This document shows positions 41,201 to 52,700 of a stretch of DNA of 64,000 nucleotides, piece by piece. Positions within the stretch are counted from its first letter, which is position 1, and every line of letters starts with the position of its first letter. The stretch is from Melanocharis versteri (lineage: Eukaryota; Chordata; Aves; Passeriformes; Melanocharitidae): NCBI GenBank assembly GCA_013397845.1, contig VZTG01008545.1:903859-967858 (forward strand). Direction: 5' to 3'. Below the pieces are notes generated by a model, which did no database searches, was not told the DNA's origin, and saw nothing but the letters and a program-made list of their open reading frames with translations. A program made the translations under genes and the position numbers.

Positions 41201-43027
41201 TCTCGCTCCCCTTGGTGGAATGACTGGCAGCGCCCACCCTCACATCATGGGATAAGTGACAAATCCATGGGGAAAAATATCCCCAACGTGTCACTGAATC
41301 AAAGCAAGGGACACAGTCCCTGCTGATCAACTCAGGCAGCTCAGCCACTGATCAAATCCATCTGTGTATCCCTCCCTGAACACAGAGGGGTGAGAAATCA
41401 ACTTGGAGCAGGGAAAGGGAGGGCACTAAGAACTCTAAAGAGTTTGCACCAACATAAGCTGTAATCTGGAGACACCAAAATCCTGGGGAGCTGCCAAGCA
41501 GCCAGCCTGTGGGAAGGCACCCTGCAATGGCTTCCCAGGGTGTAGGATCCCAGGGAAATTACAGAGTCAACACAACAGGGAGAGCAGCCCCCATGCACAG
41601 CACTGTGGGGGCTGCTGCTGGCACCCCACAGCAGCTCAGGTGATGGAACAGGAGCAGGAGTGAGGGAGGGAGCACTGCCAAAGGACCAGGGAGAATAAGC
41701 AACGGGACTGAGCAAAAAGGGAGTTGGATTAAAAGGATAATGCACCTCTATCTACTGGAAGCTGCCAGGACCCATAAACCTGGTGACCCCCACAAAGCAA
41801 GCCTAGCAAAGCCAGGCCATGTGTAAAGCACAAAGGAGACCATGGCCCCATCACCACACATCCTAATACCTGCCCAGAAACCATGGAGTGAAAAGCCAGG
41901 GCTGTATTCCCAGGAGATGAAAACTTCTGTCTCAGCTGATGAGACTGCTCATGGTTATTAAGCTCATCTAAGCAGTTTCCCCTGCTCCTGTCTACTCAAG
42001 TGGCTTCATTTTGCAATGAAACAATTAATTAGTCATCAGGCCAGATGCCAAGAAGCTGTAAGCAAGGGGCACTCACCTAAATGAAGAGCAGACCTACTTT
42101 CCAGCTTTCCAAGTTGTGAAGACTTTATATTTCTTAATTATGAAGCATCAAGGAAGAAAAAAAGAAACAGCAGATTTGACATAGCTTTCCCTCTCTCTCA
42201 GGCTTTGGAAGGAATAGTAATTAATTAGTTTAACAGCAAGAAGCTGAGTCTCCCCCGGAAGCCAATCCCCTGATACAACTATCCTGCCTTGGGCTGCTGG
42301 GATTAGGTGGCTGACAGTGTTCCCCTTTACCTCCTCAGCCTTAAATACCAGGACTGTACCACGCCAGAAAAATTACAAAGAAAAATGAGGGGAGGTGGGG
42401 TGGGGGGTAGTGAAGAAGAGAAATAAAAGAAGAGATAAAAGAAGAGCTGGATATTTTTCACACATTTGAGTTATGCAGATGGCTCCAAGCATGTGGGATT
42501 TTAGTTTGGGCTTTTAATAGAAGGAGAACTATCAGGGTATTTCTCTGCCAGAGCAACCAAAACAATCTGAGTATTTTGTGTTCTGCACTTGACACCCTCT
42601 TTCTTTTTGTTGCCTCATACTGCTGGGTTTCACCAGGGTAATAACTACCAGGGAGTGAACATAGAGCCGTGATGGTGAGTAAATGCTGCTGGCAGCACGG
42701 AATGTGGCACTGAGCTCCAGCTGCCAGCAAAGGTGGCTGAGCATCCAGCAGGAGGGATGTGCACGGCTGCCCTGTGCTCCTTGGAGAGTGTGACAGTGAC
42801 TGCTCGTGAAAGTACCAGCAAAAAATGATGCCAGGCTAGGATCAGAGAGGAGAAATGCTTTGCCATTCCACTCAAGTAACTATTAGACCTAGTAATGTTG
42901 GTCCAGCCAAATCTGATTCCCCTCCTTCCCAGTGCTCACGTTTGACCACCTGATGCCATCAGGCAATTCAAACCAAACAAAAACCCAACCAAGCACTGTC
43001 ATCACTTTTCATATTTATATTTTTGAT

Positions 43028-43046
43028 TTTATTTTTAATTTTTATT
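43028..43046 (-). terminator. TGFBI: Distal TGFBI poly(A) signals
   Basis: On the minus strand there are AATAAA hexamers at 43041-43046 and 43028-43033 with an ATTAAA between them. The minus-strand sequence just downstream (about 42975-43000) is rich in G and T, as expected for a cleavage-factor binding element. Cleavage is likely near 43010-43020. Confidence 0.65.
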
Positions 43047-43387
43047 AAAAAACAACCATTATTAAAAATGAATCATTTACTGGAAGGCTTCAGCCAGGGA
43101 GAACTCTCATCTCGTGAACATAACGCAGCACAGTTATAACCCACAGGCATAAAAAAAAACAGTTAAAAAAAAGAGAATGCTTCAAACCATAGCTTATAAC
43201 TATGCAATTTTCTCAATGTTGATAGACAGAATTTTGTTAAAAGCCTTCAATTCAGAATTTCATGGAAGACTTTTAAAATCCAAGGGAAGAAGGAAGGACA
43301 TGTTTGTTTAAAAAAATAAAAGACCCTTGGATGTACTTACTAAGCCCAAAACAGGGTATGTTTAAAACTGAAAGTTGGTGAATAATT

Positions 43388-43393
43388 TTTATT
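43388..43393 (-). terminator. TGFBI: Possible proximal TGFBI poly(A) signal
   Basis: A single minus-strand AATAAA lies about 280 bases after the stop codon, upstream of the distal signals. If used, it would give a shorter 3' UTR. No strong downstream GU element is obvious, so this is the weaker candidate. Confidence 0.35.
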
Positions 43394-43669
43394 AAAAAAA
43401 GAAACAAAACAAAAATGAAACAAAACCAACAAACAAAAAACCTCAAAACATTTCCTCGGTCTGGGAACTTTAAAGTCAAAACTAAATAAAAATGGTCTTA
43501 AAATATATACATATATATATGGCTTTTCATTTTTCCTATCCACTTCTTTGCAAACAAAAATAAATTTAAGGGTGGTATTTGGTTTTTAAAAACGTTTCTG
43601 TCCTTCTCTTCAGCTGTCAGCCGGAGCAGATGGGATGGAGGCACTGACTTGTGGCTGCTCACGATGGGC

Positions 43670-43725
43670 TCAGAATCCCCCTGAGTTCTCCTTCATCCTG
43701 GCCAGTATCCGGGAGTAGACGGGCG
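43670..43725 (-). CDS. TGFBI: TGFBI exon 17, coding part and stop
   Basis: The terminal 56 coding bases give PVYSRILARMKENSGGF and then TGA at 43670-43672. The acceptor is cggcag. Human TGFBI ends PVYQKLLERMKH, so this tail is five residues longer and diverges after Arg-Met-Lys. The 3' UTR follows directly. Confidence 0.93.
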
Positions 43726-46700
43726 CTGCCGAGGAGAAGAGCAAGCTGGGTGGGACAGACACAAACCATGCCCCTGCCCCTCTCCTGCCAGTCGTGCTAC
43801 ATCTTGCTCAGAGCAAGAGAACAGGAGAAACCTCTCTGTAAGGGATGGGGGGACACAGTGGTAATTAGAAATGAGCTGGAGAAGGTGTTTTACCTAGTCG
43901 AGGATTCCTCTGAGAAACCTGCATGGAAAGAAAACACAGGGTTTGCATAAATGCAACAAATCTCCAACAGCCATAAAAACAGTTTGCATGTCAGTATATT
44001 TCTCCTTAGTCTCCAAAAACTGTAGATGAGTGACTCTTCATTGTCGGAAGCTGATATATATATCAGCTGATATATACATATTTTATATATATATATATAT
44101 ATATAAAATAGTACCATGCCAAGGTTACATTCACAGTGTGCTGCAAACTGAGGCTTTGTGTTGCAAAATGAATTATTATTTCTGATATTATTAAATCATG
44201 CAAGAAGAGAGGAGGGATCATTCCATGAAACACACACACTCACTTTCCTTGAAGGTCAGCATACGAATGCAACATGATCTTCCAATCATTTTTACCAAAA
44301 TGCTATTTTTGCAGTTTTACAGTGAGAGATTTTTCCCTTTTACCTTGGATAATGCAGATGCCTGTTTGAAGATTTCTAATGCGGGATCTGCAGGCTCGTC
44401 ACCTCTTTCTTGTGGCCTGGAAGCTAAGGGTGGGACATTGAGAGCATTGAAATACTTGTCAGAGCATGCAGGCTGCTTCCTTCCACTATTTTCTGCTGAA
44501 AATCCCACAACAGACTAAGCCCTCCTCACCAAACTGAAGCAGTTGCCCCATGTCCCCAGACCCTCCCAAAGCAGTTTTGCTGTAACAAGGTTGCTCTGGA
44601 CATTTCTCACCGTGGACCTACCCTGTGGCTGTAAGACAGAGTTCACAGCATAAATGACACCATTTGTGGCCATGATATCGCTTTCAGCAACAGGCTCCTT
44701 GTTGATATGTATTACGTTGTTTTTCTGTTCAGTAAAACAAAAAATAAAAATGTAGAAGATGAGTATCTTCTGTCATTCCCAATGTTATTAAAAAAAAGCC
44801 TTCACTTTGCACGCATTCATTTATTGGATGGCTAAAGGCATTTTCATTCCTCTTGCCAATTAAGGAGAATATAAAAACAAATTATAGCCTGAGCAGTTTG
44901 TCCTGGAATGGCTGGAAGGCTTTGGATTTCCTCAGTACACTGGCTGGGAATGCTGTCCATGGAAGCAGCAACCTGCCAGAGGGATGGCTGTGGAGATGGG
45001 ATCAGGAGAGGGCAGAGCAGGACTGGACATGGGAACAGTCTAGCACGCACGTTGGCCAATCCAATGCACCTGGAAACATGGTCCCTTCCATTTTTGTCCT
45101 ATGTTTTCTTATGCATAGAGTGGGCCGTGATTACTTATTTTCTGAAATCATTTTTTTCCTCAATAGAGGACCCTGCATTCTCTTAATGTAGTGTAGAATT
45201 TGTGAAATGAAATTATACATCTAAATAAATCCTGCTGTGCTATGGGAGCCCATGCAGAGACCATTTTCATTACACAAAAGGAGATATGTTAGCTGAACAA
45301 GCTATTCATTTCATTTATTTATGTTTTTCCCCCCATGACTCAGGGTTAAATTTATAGCAGCTCCTGGAAATCATTTACAACTGGTCTTCTGGGGAGAAAG
45401 CTTAAACAAACCACATTTCATTCTTCCAGCTTGTTGAACTGAATACATGGCAACAGTCCCTCCAGGACAGCCCAGAAATCACGGGTGGGACTGTGCACAC
45501 ATTCAGGAGGTGTTCCCACACTGTCCAAATGAGCCCAGACATGCTTTAGTCCTTGGCATGGACAGCCAAACCCTGGACAGCCCTGCTGACCACAGAACCC
45601 CGTGTGAGGTGACTCACCATGCTGACCTCCAGTTTGTCTCCCTGCATGGATTTCAGCCTCACCAGGGCACTGACAGCGCCGCTCACCAGGATCTCGTCAG
45701 CCACGTGGAACTTGAGGATGTTGGCAAGCTCCTTGGCATTACCTGTGGGAAGGAAACATTTACATGCTGCAAAGCAAACCAGCATCAGCAAGTGCTTCCT
45801 GTATTTCACATGCTGGAAGGGAATTACATGGAAAACACCATAATTTCCTGAAAGTGCAAAGAAACAATGTAAAATTGAAAAAACAACCCAAAACCTAAAA
45901 CCAGGCAGACGGACCTGGTCAGGGCATTGAGGCCATTTCTGCCCGGGCAGGTCAGGATCCCGAGTCCAGAAGGACACTGTCCCAGTGTCCCACCTTGGTA
46001 CCTACCAAGCCTGCCCTACACATGAATTCTCTCTTTCTTGGGTTTTCATCCCTCATTCTCTCACTATGCCAAGTGAGAACCTGCTTCTCAGCATGAACCT
46101 GCTTCTCTTGCTGCTTTCACTTCCCAAGGAAGTCTGGGATGGGGAAAGACCCATGTGAAATAAGGAAGCAGATAGGGCATTCTGGTATTTCCAAAAGTCA
46201 CCAAGGCCAGTGTCACTTGGCAACAATCCTCACAGCTGGGTAGGGAGGGGAAAAGTGCAGAAGTGACACTAATGTTTCATGGACTGATGCCCTGACACCA
46301 CCCCACTGAGTCTCTACTCATACAGCTGTGCTTTGAAACAGATTTTAGCAAGAAAAGGTCCTTTCCCTGCACGGTCTGTTTTCCAGAAGAGGTGGTGATG
46401 TGCACAGCGCAGGCCAGCAGTGCTTCTCCATCTTCTGCTTCAGAGGACACGGCCACTGACAAGCCCCACAGACAGACAGGGTCACTGACAAGCCCTACAG
46501 ACAGCTAGTGCGAAGGTGGCCTCCATCCACAACACCAGAGTAGCTCCCTCAGTAAGGGGGACCTTTTCTTTCAATGCTTTCAAGGATTGTGTGCAAGCTT
46601 TTTTCCATTATGGTTTTCCTAGGGTGGCCACAGTTCACTCTGCACATCCTCACCAGCACGATCCACTTCTCCATCAGAGGCACAAGCTAAACATTTGTGT

Positions 46701-49700
46701 GAGAAAAGAACAACTGAAGTGTCTGCATCTGGGAATCTTCATTCCTGCAGCCATTTACAATGGCTGCAAGACACTTCTGAAATATTTATATATTAAGCGT
46801 AGGACTGGACTGATATTACTGGTTCCTCATGCCTGCACTTAAAAGGATAACCAGCTACCATGAGCAGATGCTTCCCAAATTATGATGTCAATGTTTGGCT
46901 GGGTTTTAATGACAAGAAGACATTACATTCAAATACCTGACATTGTTTCCAACCACAACCAGTTTTCAGCATGAACAAAATAAAAGATCATGCTGCTTAT
47001 CCAGAAGGGAGTTATTAAACATTCCCCTGCTTTTTTCCACACCCAGCCTGCATGCCTTTGCTTTTCAGGATACTGGTCTTCGTCTGAGCTAGAATGGAAC
47101 GTTTGTTGGCTTCCCAGGATTAGACTGGACCTCCTGCTTTGTCCATGCGCATGTAGAAAGAGAAACAGCCCCAGCCTTCTATTACTTAAATTTCATAAAG
47201 TGTAACTTGAGGCTGTATGTGGATCATGTCCTCTCTTTGCAAAACTTACTGCAGACGCCCTGATCCTGTGTGGTCGAGTCACATTCTCACTTCTTTCGTC
47301 CTTGAAAAAGGCAGAGACCTCACTGGTTCCTTTAGAAATACCTGGGAGTTATCTCGCTTACACCACCAGCACAGCCAAATCAAAAGTCATAGTGAGTTTG
47401 TGACACACACTACAAACATATCTTCCAAGAACACAGGCAGTGTAAACACCACTTGGGGGATTCAGTGCCACCCTGTGCATCCTCAGCTTTCTGCTTATAC
47501 AAATCCGTTGGGTAGGAAGCTCATGCTTCCCACAGACAGAGCCAAAGAATGAGATACAGCAGAGAAACTTGGCCATTCCTCCCGGTACCACAGCAGCCAC
47601 ATGCAGCAGCTCATCACCTGAATGTTCTGGAGATGCTCACCCATCAGTTTGTTGAGCTCCCCCTGGGGCATGGCTCGGAAAGCTTCGTTTGTCGGCGCGA
47701 ACACTGTGAAGGTTCCCGGCCTGTTCAGGTTCTCTGTCAGACCTGCAGACTGGATGGCAGCCACCAACGTGCTGCAAAGCAAACATGCATCAAATGCTTC
47801 ACTGCAAACCACTTCACTGGTCAACTGCATGCTGGGCTCAAGAGAGAGCTGGGAAGTTACAATTGTGAAATCCTGCTGAGCTCCAGCAAATCAAATAACC
47901 AAAATGGTGATTAGGGAGGAAATGGGCCTGTGAGGTCCAACCAGAACATCTGAGAAATGGCAAAGCAACCTGGGAGTGCTGACTCCATGGGGACCAGATG
48001 GTATGGGGAGACAGAGAGGTCTGGCTGCAGTGGATCTGATGAGCAGGGATGGCTTCAGAGCCAGATTCTTATGGTATTAAAGGAACCACTTACTCTTGGC
48101 TCACAGTTGATTGAGGGTTATTTGAAGTTTCACTCCCTATAATTTAGAGAGACCATGGTTTTGGATGATCTTTCTATGCTAAAAAAACATATACGTTGTC
48201 ATGACTACAACCCATAATAAATACAAACTGCTTTGGCAGCTCTTCTGCTCCTAACTGGCACTTGGGAAGAGCAGAAAGGTCACCTGAAGCGATGGTCTGC
48301 CTTGAGAACATCCATCACTGAGCCAGTCGGTGGAGTCAACATTTTGTCCACACTAAAGAGGGTCCCAAACCTTCCCCTCTTGTCATGGGCAGCAATGCAG
48401 GCATTTTCAATGCAAAGGTTCTGCAAACACAATTGCAGAAAAAAAGACTTCATTAGAATATGCTTCAAAAGAGAGATTTTCATACTTTCCACAATGTTAA
48501 TTTCCACTTTTTACATGATAGCTGTAACATTGAAACACTGAGCATCACTCAGCCACATGGAGCACAGCACACGGGAAGGACTCACATTGCGGTACACAAA
48601 AACTCTCAGTTCCTTGTCCCCCAGAGTCTGCAGTTTCTGTCCATGATACAGGTATTTAGAGGAGAGCTGGTCTTTAACAATGTGGTTCAGCAGCAAGTTT
48701 CTCATGTTGCTGTCAATAACGGGGAGTCCATCTGCAGCAAAAAGTATGGAAAGAACCAGTGATTCACTTAAAATTACTCTTGAGACACTAAAAACCATTC
48801 AAATACAGAGTATTACCCACATCAGTTTTAAATTGTAAACCTAGATGCCCATGCCTCAAGGCATTTGAGAGAGGATTTGCATACTTGTGCACTGAAACTT
48901 GGCTGAAGGCTGTTTGAAGGAGATCTGTGGCCCAAACTGATGGAAGGAAGGGGTTTAATCCCTGGTTTACCTTTGAACACATTATTCACTGGGGCAAGGA
49001 GGGTCACTCGCTCACTGCCAGTTAGATGAGAACTGAGACCAGCTTGTCTGAAAAGGTCTGTAGACTTGGAAACTTCAGATTCTTGTGCCAACTCAAACAC
49101 AGTCTTAGCTGAAAAGAAAAGCAACACATAGTAACATTGCATTAAAGGCTATCCCCTCATCACTATGCCCTCTAAATCCAGTATTTCCTTGGCAAATAGG
49201 CAAAAGAAAGGCAACAGAAAGAACGATGCAGAGAGGCACCAGTCTGGGTACCTGAGTCTGGGATCAGCAGCTCATTAACAAAATGTACAACGCCGTTGGT
49301 TGCCAGGACATCCTTGTTGGCAATGATGGGCTTCCCGTTGAGGGTCAGCTCTTCCCCACTGCAGCCCACATCCAAGGTGGCTCCTTCCAGAGTCTCCATG
49401 GTCAGGCCGGCGATGATGGCCTCAGCACACATGGCTGACTTCAGGATGTGATGGTTCAGCAGGTCTGTGAGAGAGGTGAGCGTCTTAGTGAGCTGCAAAA
49501 ACCAGCTATGAAACTATTGCAGCTTTGAGGGATCCTGTTCAAGGGCCAGGGTGTCTCCATAAAATGCAGTCATTTTAAATTGTGCTGATTTCATTTCCAC
49601 AGCCTGTGAAATAAAATGCCTTTAAAAAGTCACTTTTTATACACTTTTGCCATCTTCAAAAGGCTTCATGTGGGTACTCGACTCACTTGTCAAGGGAAGT

Positions 49701-52700
49701 TACAGTGGTTAGATATAACTCTTCTTGCATCTTGCTGGATCAATAGAAATCACCACCACATAAAGTGCTAGAAGAAAACTCAGAAAAGAGATTGTTTTAG
49801 CTCCCTTGTCCATATCTGGATGCCACTCCTGCCATGTCTACACATGTACAACCACAGGGCACTGGCCTGTCCAGTTAAAAAAGATGGACTCTGTCACATC
49901 TGTTTACTGCAGCTGTTGTCAGAGTGTATCAAGGTGTTGTTGAGATGTCCTTGAGAGAAAATTTAGAAGAACTGAAAAATACTTTCAGGCTCTCAATGGC
50001 CTCAGTAAACAAGCACTTACCCCTCAGGGCTTCTGGGTCTCCCAGGATCCTGTTCAGTGTTTCTCGTGGGATCTTCTCAAAGGCCTCGTTGGTCGGAGCC
50101 AGGAGCGTGTACTGGCCTTCGCTTTCCAGCAAGCTGCTGAGGTCGGATGCAGCCACAGCAGTCTTTGGAGAAATAAGGAGAGAGGATAAAACACATTCAG
50201 CCAGAATACAAAGGTCAGAAACTTTGTCCCGGCACACACTAAGGGCCAGACTTATTAAGGCTTTTATAATTCCAGAGGACTTACAAAAAATCCTGAATAG
50301 CTTCATTCAGCACTTTGGTCCCATTATAAATTTGACCCAGCCCCATGGTTCTCTGGTGTTCCAGAAATTTGAGTACAAGAGCCCTTTTTTTTGGCAAGAC
50401 TGAGAGCTAGTTCGAATACCCAGATATGCCTGGAAAGGGTCACAGTAGTCAGTGAGTAATTCAGATCAGAACCCACAGCTGGCTAACTGCAAATCCCCTG
50501 TGCATTTTCAGCTATTCCTTAACTTGGCAAATATCAAGGCAAATAAATCAGGGCACATCAAACTGGAACAGTTAATGTCTCCTAAGGCTAAGACTCCCCT
50601 GCAAGAGTGAGGAGACAGACTCAGCCTGTCCCTCTTCTGAACGGCCACAGAAGGGTGACAATTATTGTCATAAAACCCTACTTGCACTACAAACACTTCT
50701 CTTCCTAAAGCAAAAGGAGCTACATTGGTAGAAGTATTTCATCAGCAGCTCCAGGGTCACTTGGGCCACGGCCCAAGACACTGGCAAAGCTCTTCAGGAA
50801 AATTCACTGGGAGTGGGATGACTGAGCATCTTTAAGGAGACCTGGAGCACCCATGTGTTGACTCACCCGAAGGGTTTCCAGGCTGTCCTCAGTCTCAATG
50901 ACCTGCTGGATGGTGTTGGTGGTGGTGGCGATGACTTTGTCGATGACATGAACCACTCCGTTGGTGGCGTGATGGTCGGCTTTCAACAGCCTGGCACAGT
51001 TCACAGTCACAATCTGCATGGGGAAAGAGCCATGGGGCGTTACATGCACTAAAACCAGAAGGTAAAGCAGCCTCTGCTGTTCTTCTATTTCTATTTCAAA
51101 TGCAGCGAGCAGTTTATTGAATCAGCAAGAGCAGAAATATGATTTCCTTAAAAGACACACCAAGAGTGAGAATGTTCTATCAAGAATGCTTGAAACATTT
51201 CATGTTTAAAGAGCTCTGAAAATCATCACTGGTTTTGTCTACCCTCAAGACTAACAAGCCAGAACCAACACCTGGGCAAGCACAGTTACACAGCAGCATG
51301 GGCAACTGCCCTGCGACAGCACTGAGGAAACCATCTGCTTATAAATATTCTTTTCAAACTCCTTCATAATATGTATCTTAAATCAATAGTCGTCGTCATC
51401 CTAAGCATTACAGACTCCTGGAGGTCCAAGGACGGTGTAGGAGCTGCAAGGCAGCCAAAAAGCAAGCCTGCTGTGGGTAGGTTTAATATGAGGAAGAACT
51501 TCTTTACTGCAGGTGACCAAGCACAGGAACAGGCTGCCCAGAGAGGGTGTGGAGTCTCCCTCACTGGAAATATCTAGAACCATCTGGACACAATCCTGTG
51601 CCGTGTGCTCTGGGATGACCCTGCTTGAGCAGGGAGGTTGCACCAGGGGAGCCACTGTGCTCCCTTCCAGCCTGGGTCAGTGTGACTCTGTGAATGCCTT
51701 ACCCCGTTGGGATAGTGGTGGATCTGGATGGGCAGGTTCTGGTACATGGAGTTCAGTGTGGTCCCGTGTTTCAGATCATCCGTGAGGACCCGTTTGTCCA
51801 CCATGTGGTAGCGGAGGGCATTGAGCAGCTCAATGTTAACATTACTGACTAAGGAATCCAGAGTTTCCTGAAAATCACAAAAATCAATCTTTCAGTACTG
51901 AGCGCAATTAGGCAGCTGTTAGAGAGTACCAGGAGGTCTGGCTGCACCCAGGGTGCTTCCAAGGTGGGGGTTCCTGCCTGAATATCAAGTGATTCATTCA
52001 GCCTCAATCCATTTGTGCAAATTAAGAGCTCAACTTTCTCAAACCTTTATCTTTTCCCTTACAAAACAGCTAACAGCTCGGACACCCTCAGTCCCTGGCA
52101 GACAAACGGATGATTGCAGCTCCGGAGTGGGATCGTTGCACTGAAATGAACAGTAAGGCAACAGGGCCACTGACAAATTCACCTAAAGACCTTTCCCAAC
52201 AGCATCATCCCTGCAAGGGCCTCTGCTGGGGCATTTGGGACAGAGGCTTGGCAGTGGGGAGACCCCAAAAATGACCCCCCTCCCTGCCCTAGTAACTGTT
52301 CTTGTTCACAGGGATGCTCAGCTGGGATGGGAGCACCAGCAGGACAGCAGTGACCACTTCAGGAGTGGAAATATCAAAAGACATGGAAAGAGAAAATCAA
52401 TATGAATGTAAAGGAAATGTACATCTGATTGAGCATGGGACACACTCATGGAAATTACTGAGGCTCCAGTTGTGACTGGCTATTTGTACAAATTAAGAAC
52501 CAGAATGGCAATGTAAGGGTCAACAAGAACACTGGAAAGGGATGGGAAGTTTGTTGCTGCAGGTCTCAACATGATCTTTAATGGTAACAGGCAGGGAAAA
52601 CTGAATGAGGGGATTTCTACATCCACATCTCTCTAGTGATGGGATCCTTCAGAAGCAAAGCTCTGGAGCTGATGGACCAGTACAGTGATAACTGTCTTGG

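Larger units (their letters stand above)
21201..43019. other. Intergenic stretch between CpG block and TGFBI 3' end
   Basis: About 22 kb without any recognisable coding exon. It holds five of the CR1 fragments and a few simple repeats. Its length is compatible with a compacted avian version of the human TGFBI-SMAD5 interval, which is larger. I saw no tRNA, vault-RNA-like or other RNA gene. Confidence 0.6.
43020..43669 (-). other. TGFBI: TGFBI 3' untranslated region
   Basis: About 650 bases follow the TGFBI stop codon before the distal poly(A) signals. The sequence is AT-rich, with runs of T and A, and has no further ORF related to the gene. The exact cleavage point is inferred from the signals at 43028-43046, so the left boundary is approximate. 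Confidence 0.7.

Noticed and set aside
21201..43019. Search for a vault-RNA or tRNA-like Pol III gene, as VTRNA2-1 lies between TGFBI and SMAD5 in human
   Set aside because: No box A/box B pair followed by a T-run was found by eye.
45447..45851. 134-codon plus-strand ORF across TGFBI exon 13
   Set aside because: It is antisense to a confirmed exon and has no independent similarity.
47495..47640. Read-through of TGFBI exon 12 past its donor (continuing EHLQNIQ...)
   Set aside because: The human homology and codon phase require splicing at 47641 into exon 13. The extension is intron sequence.
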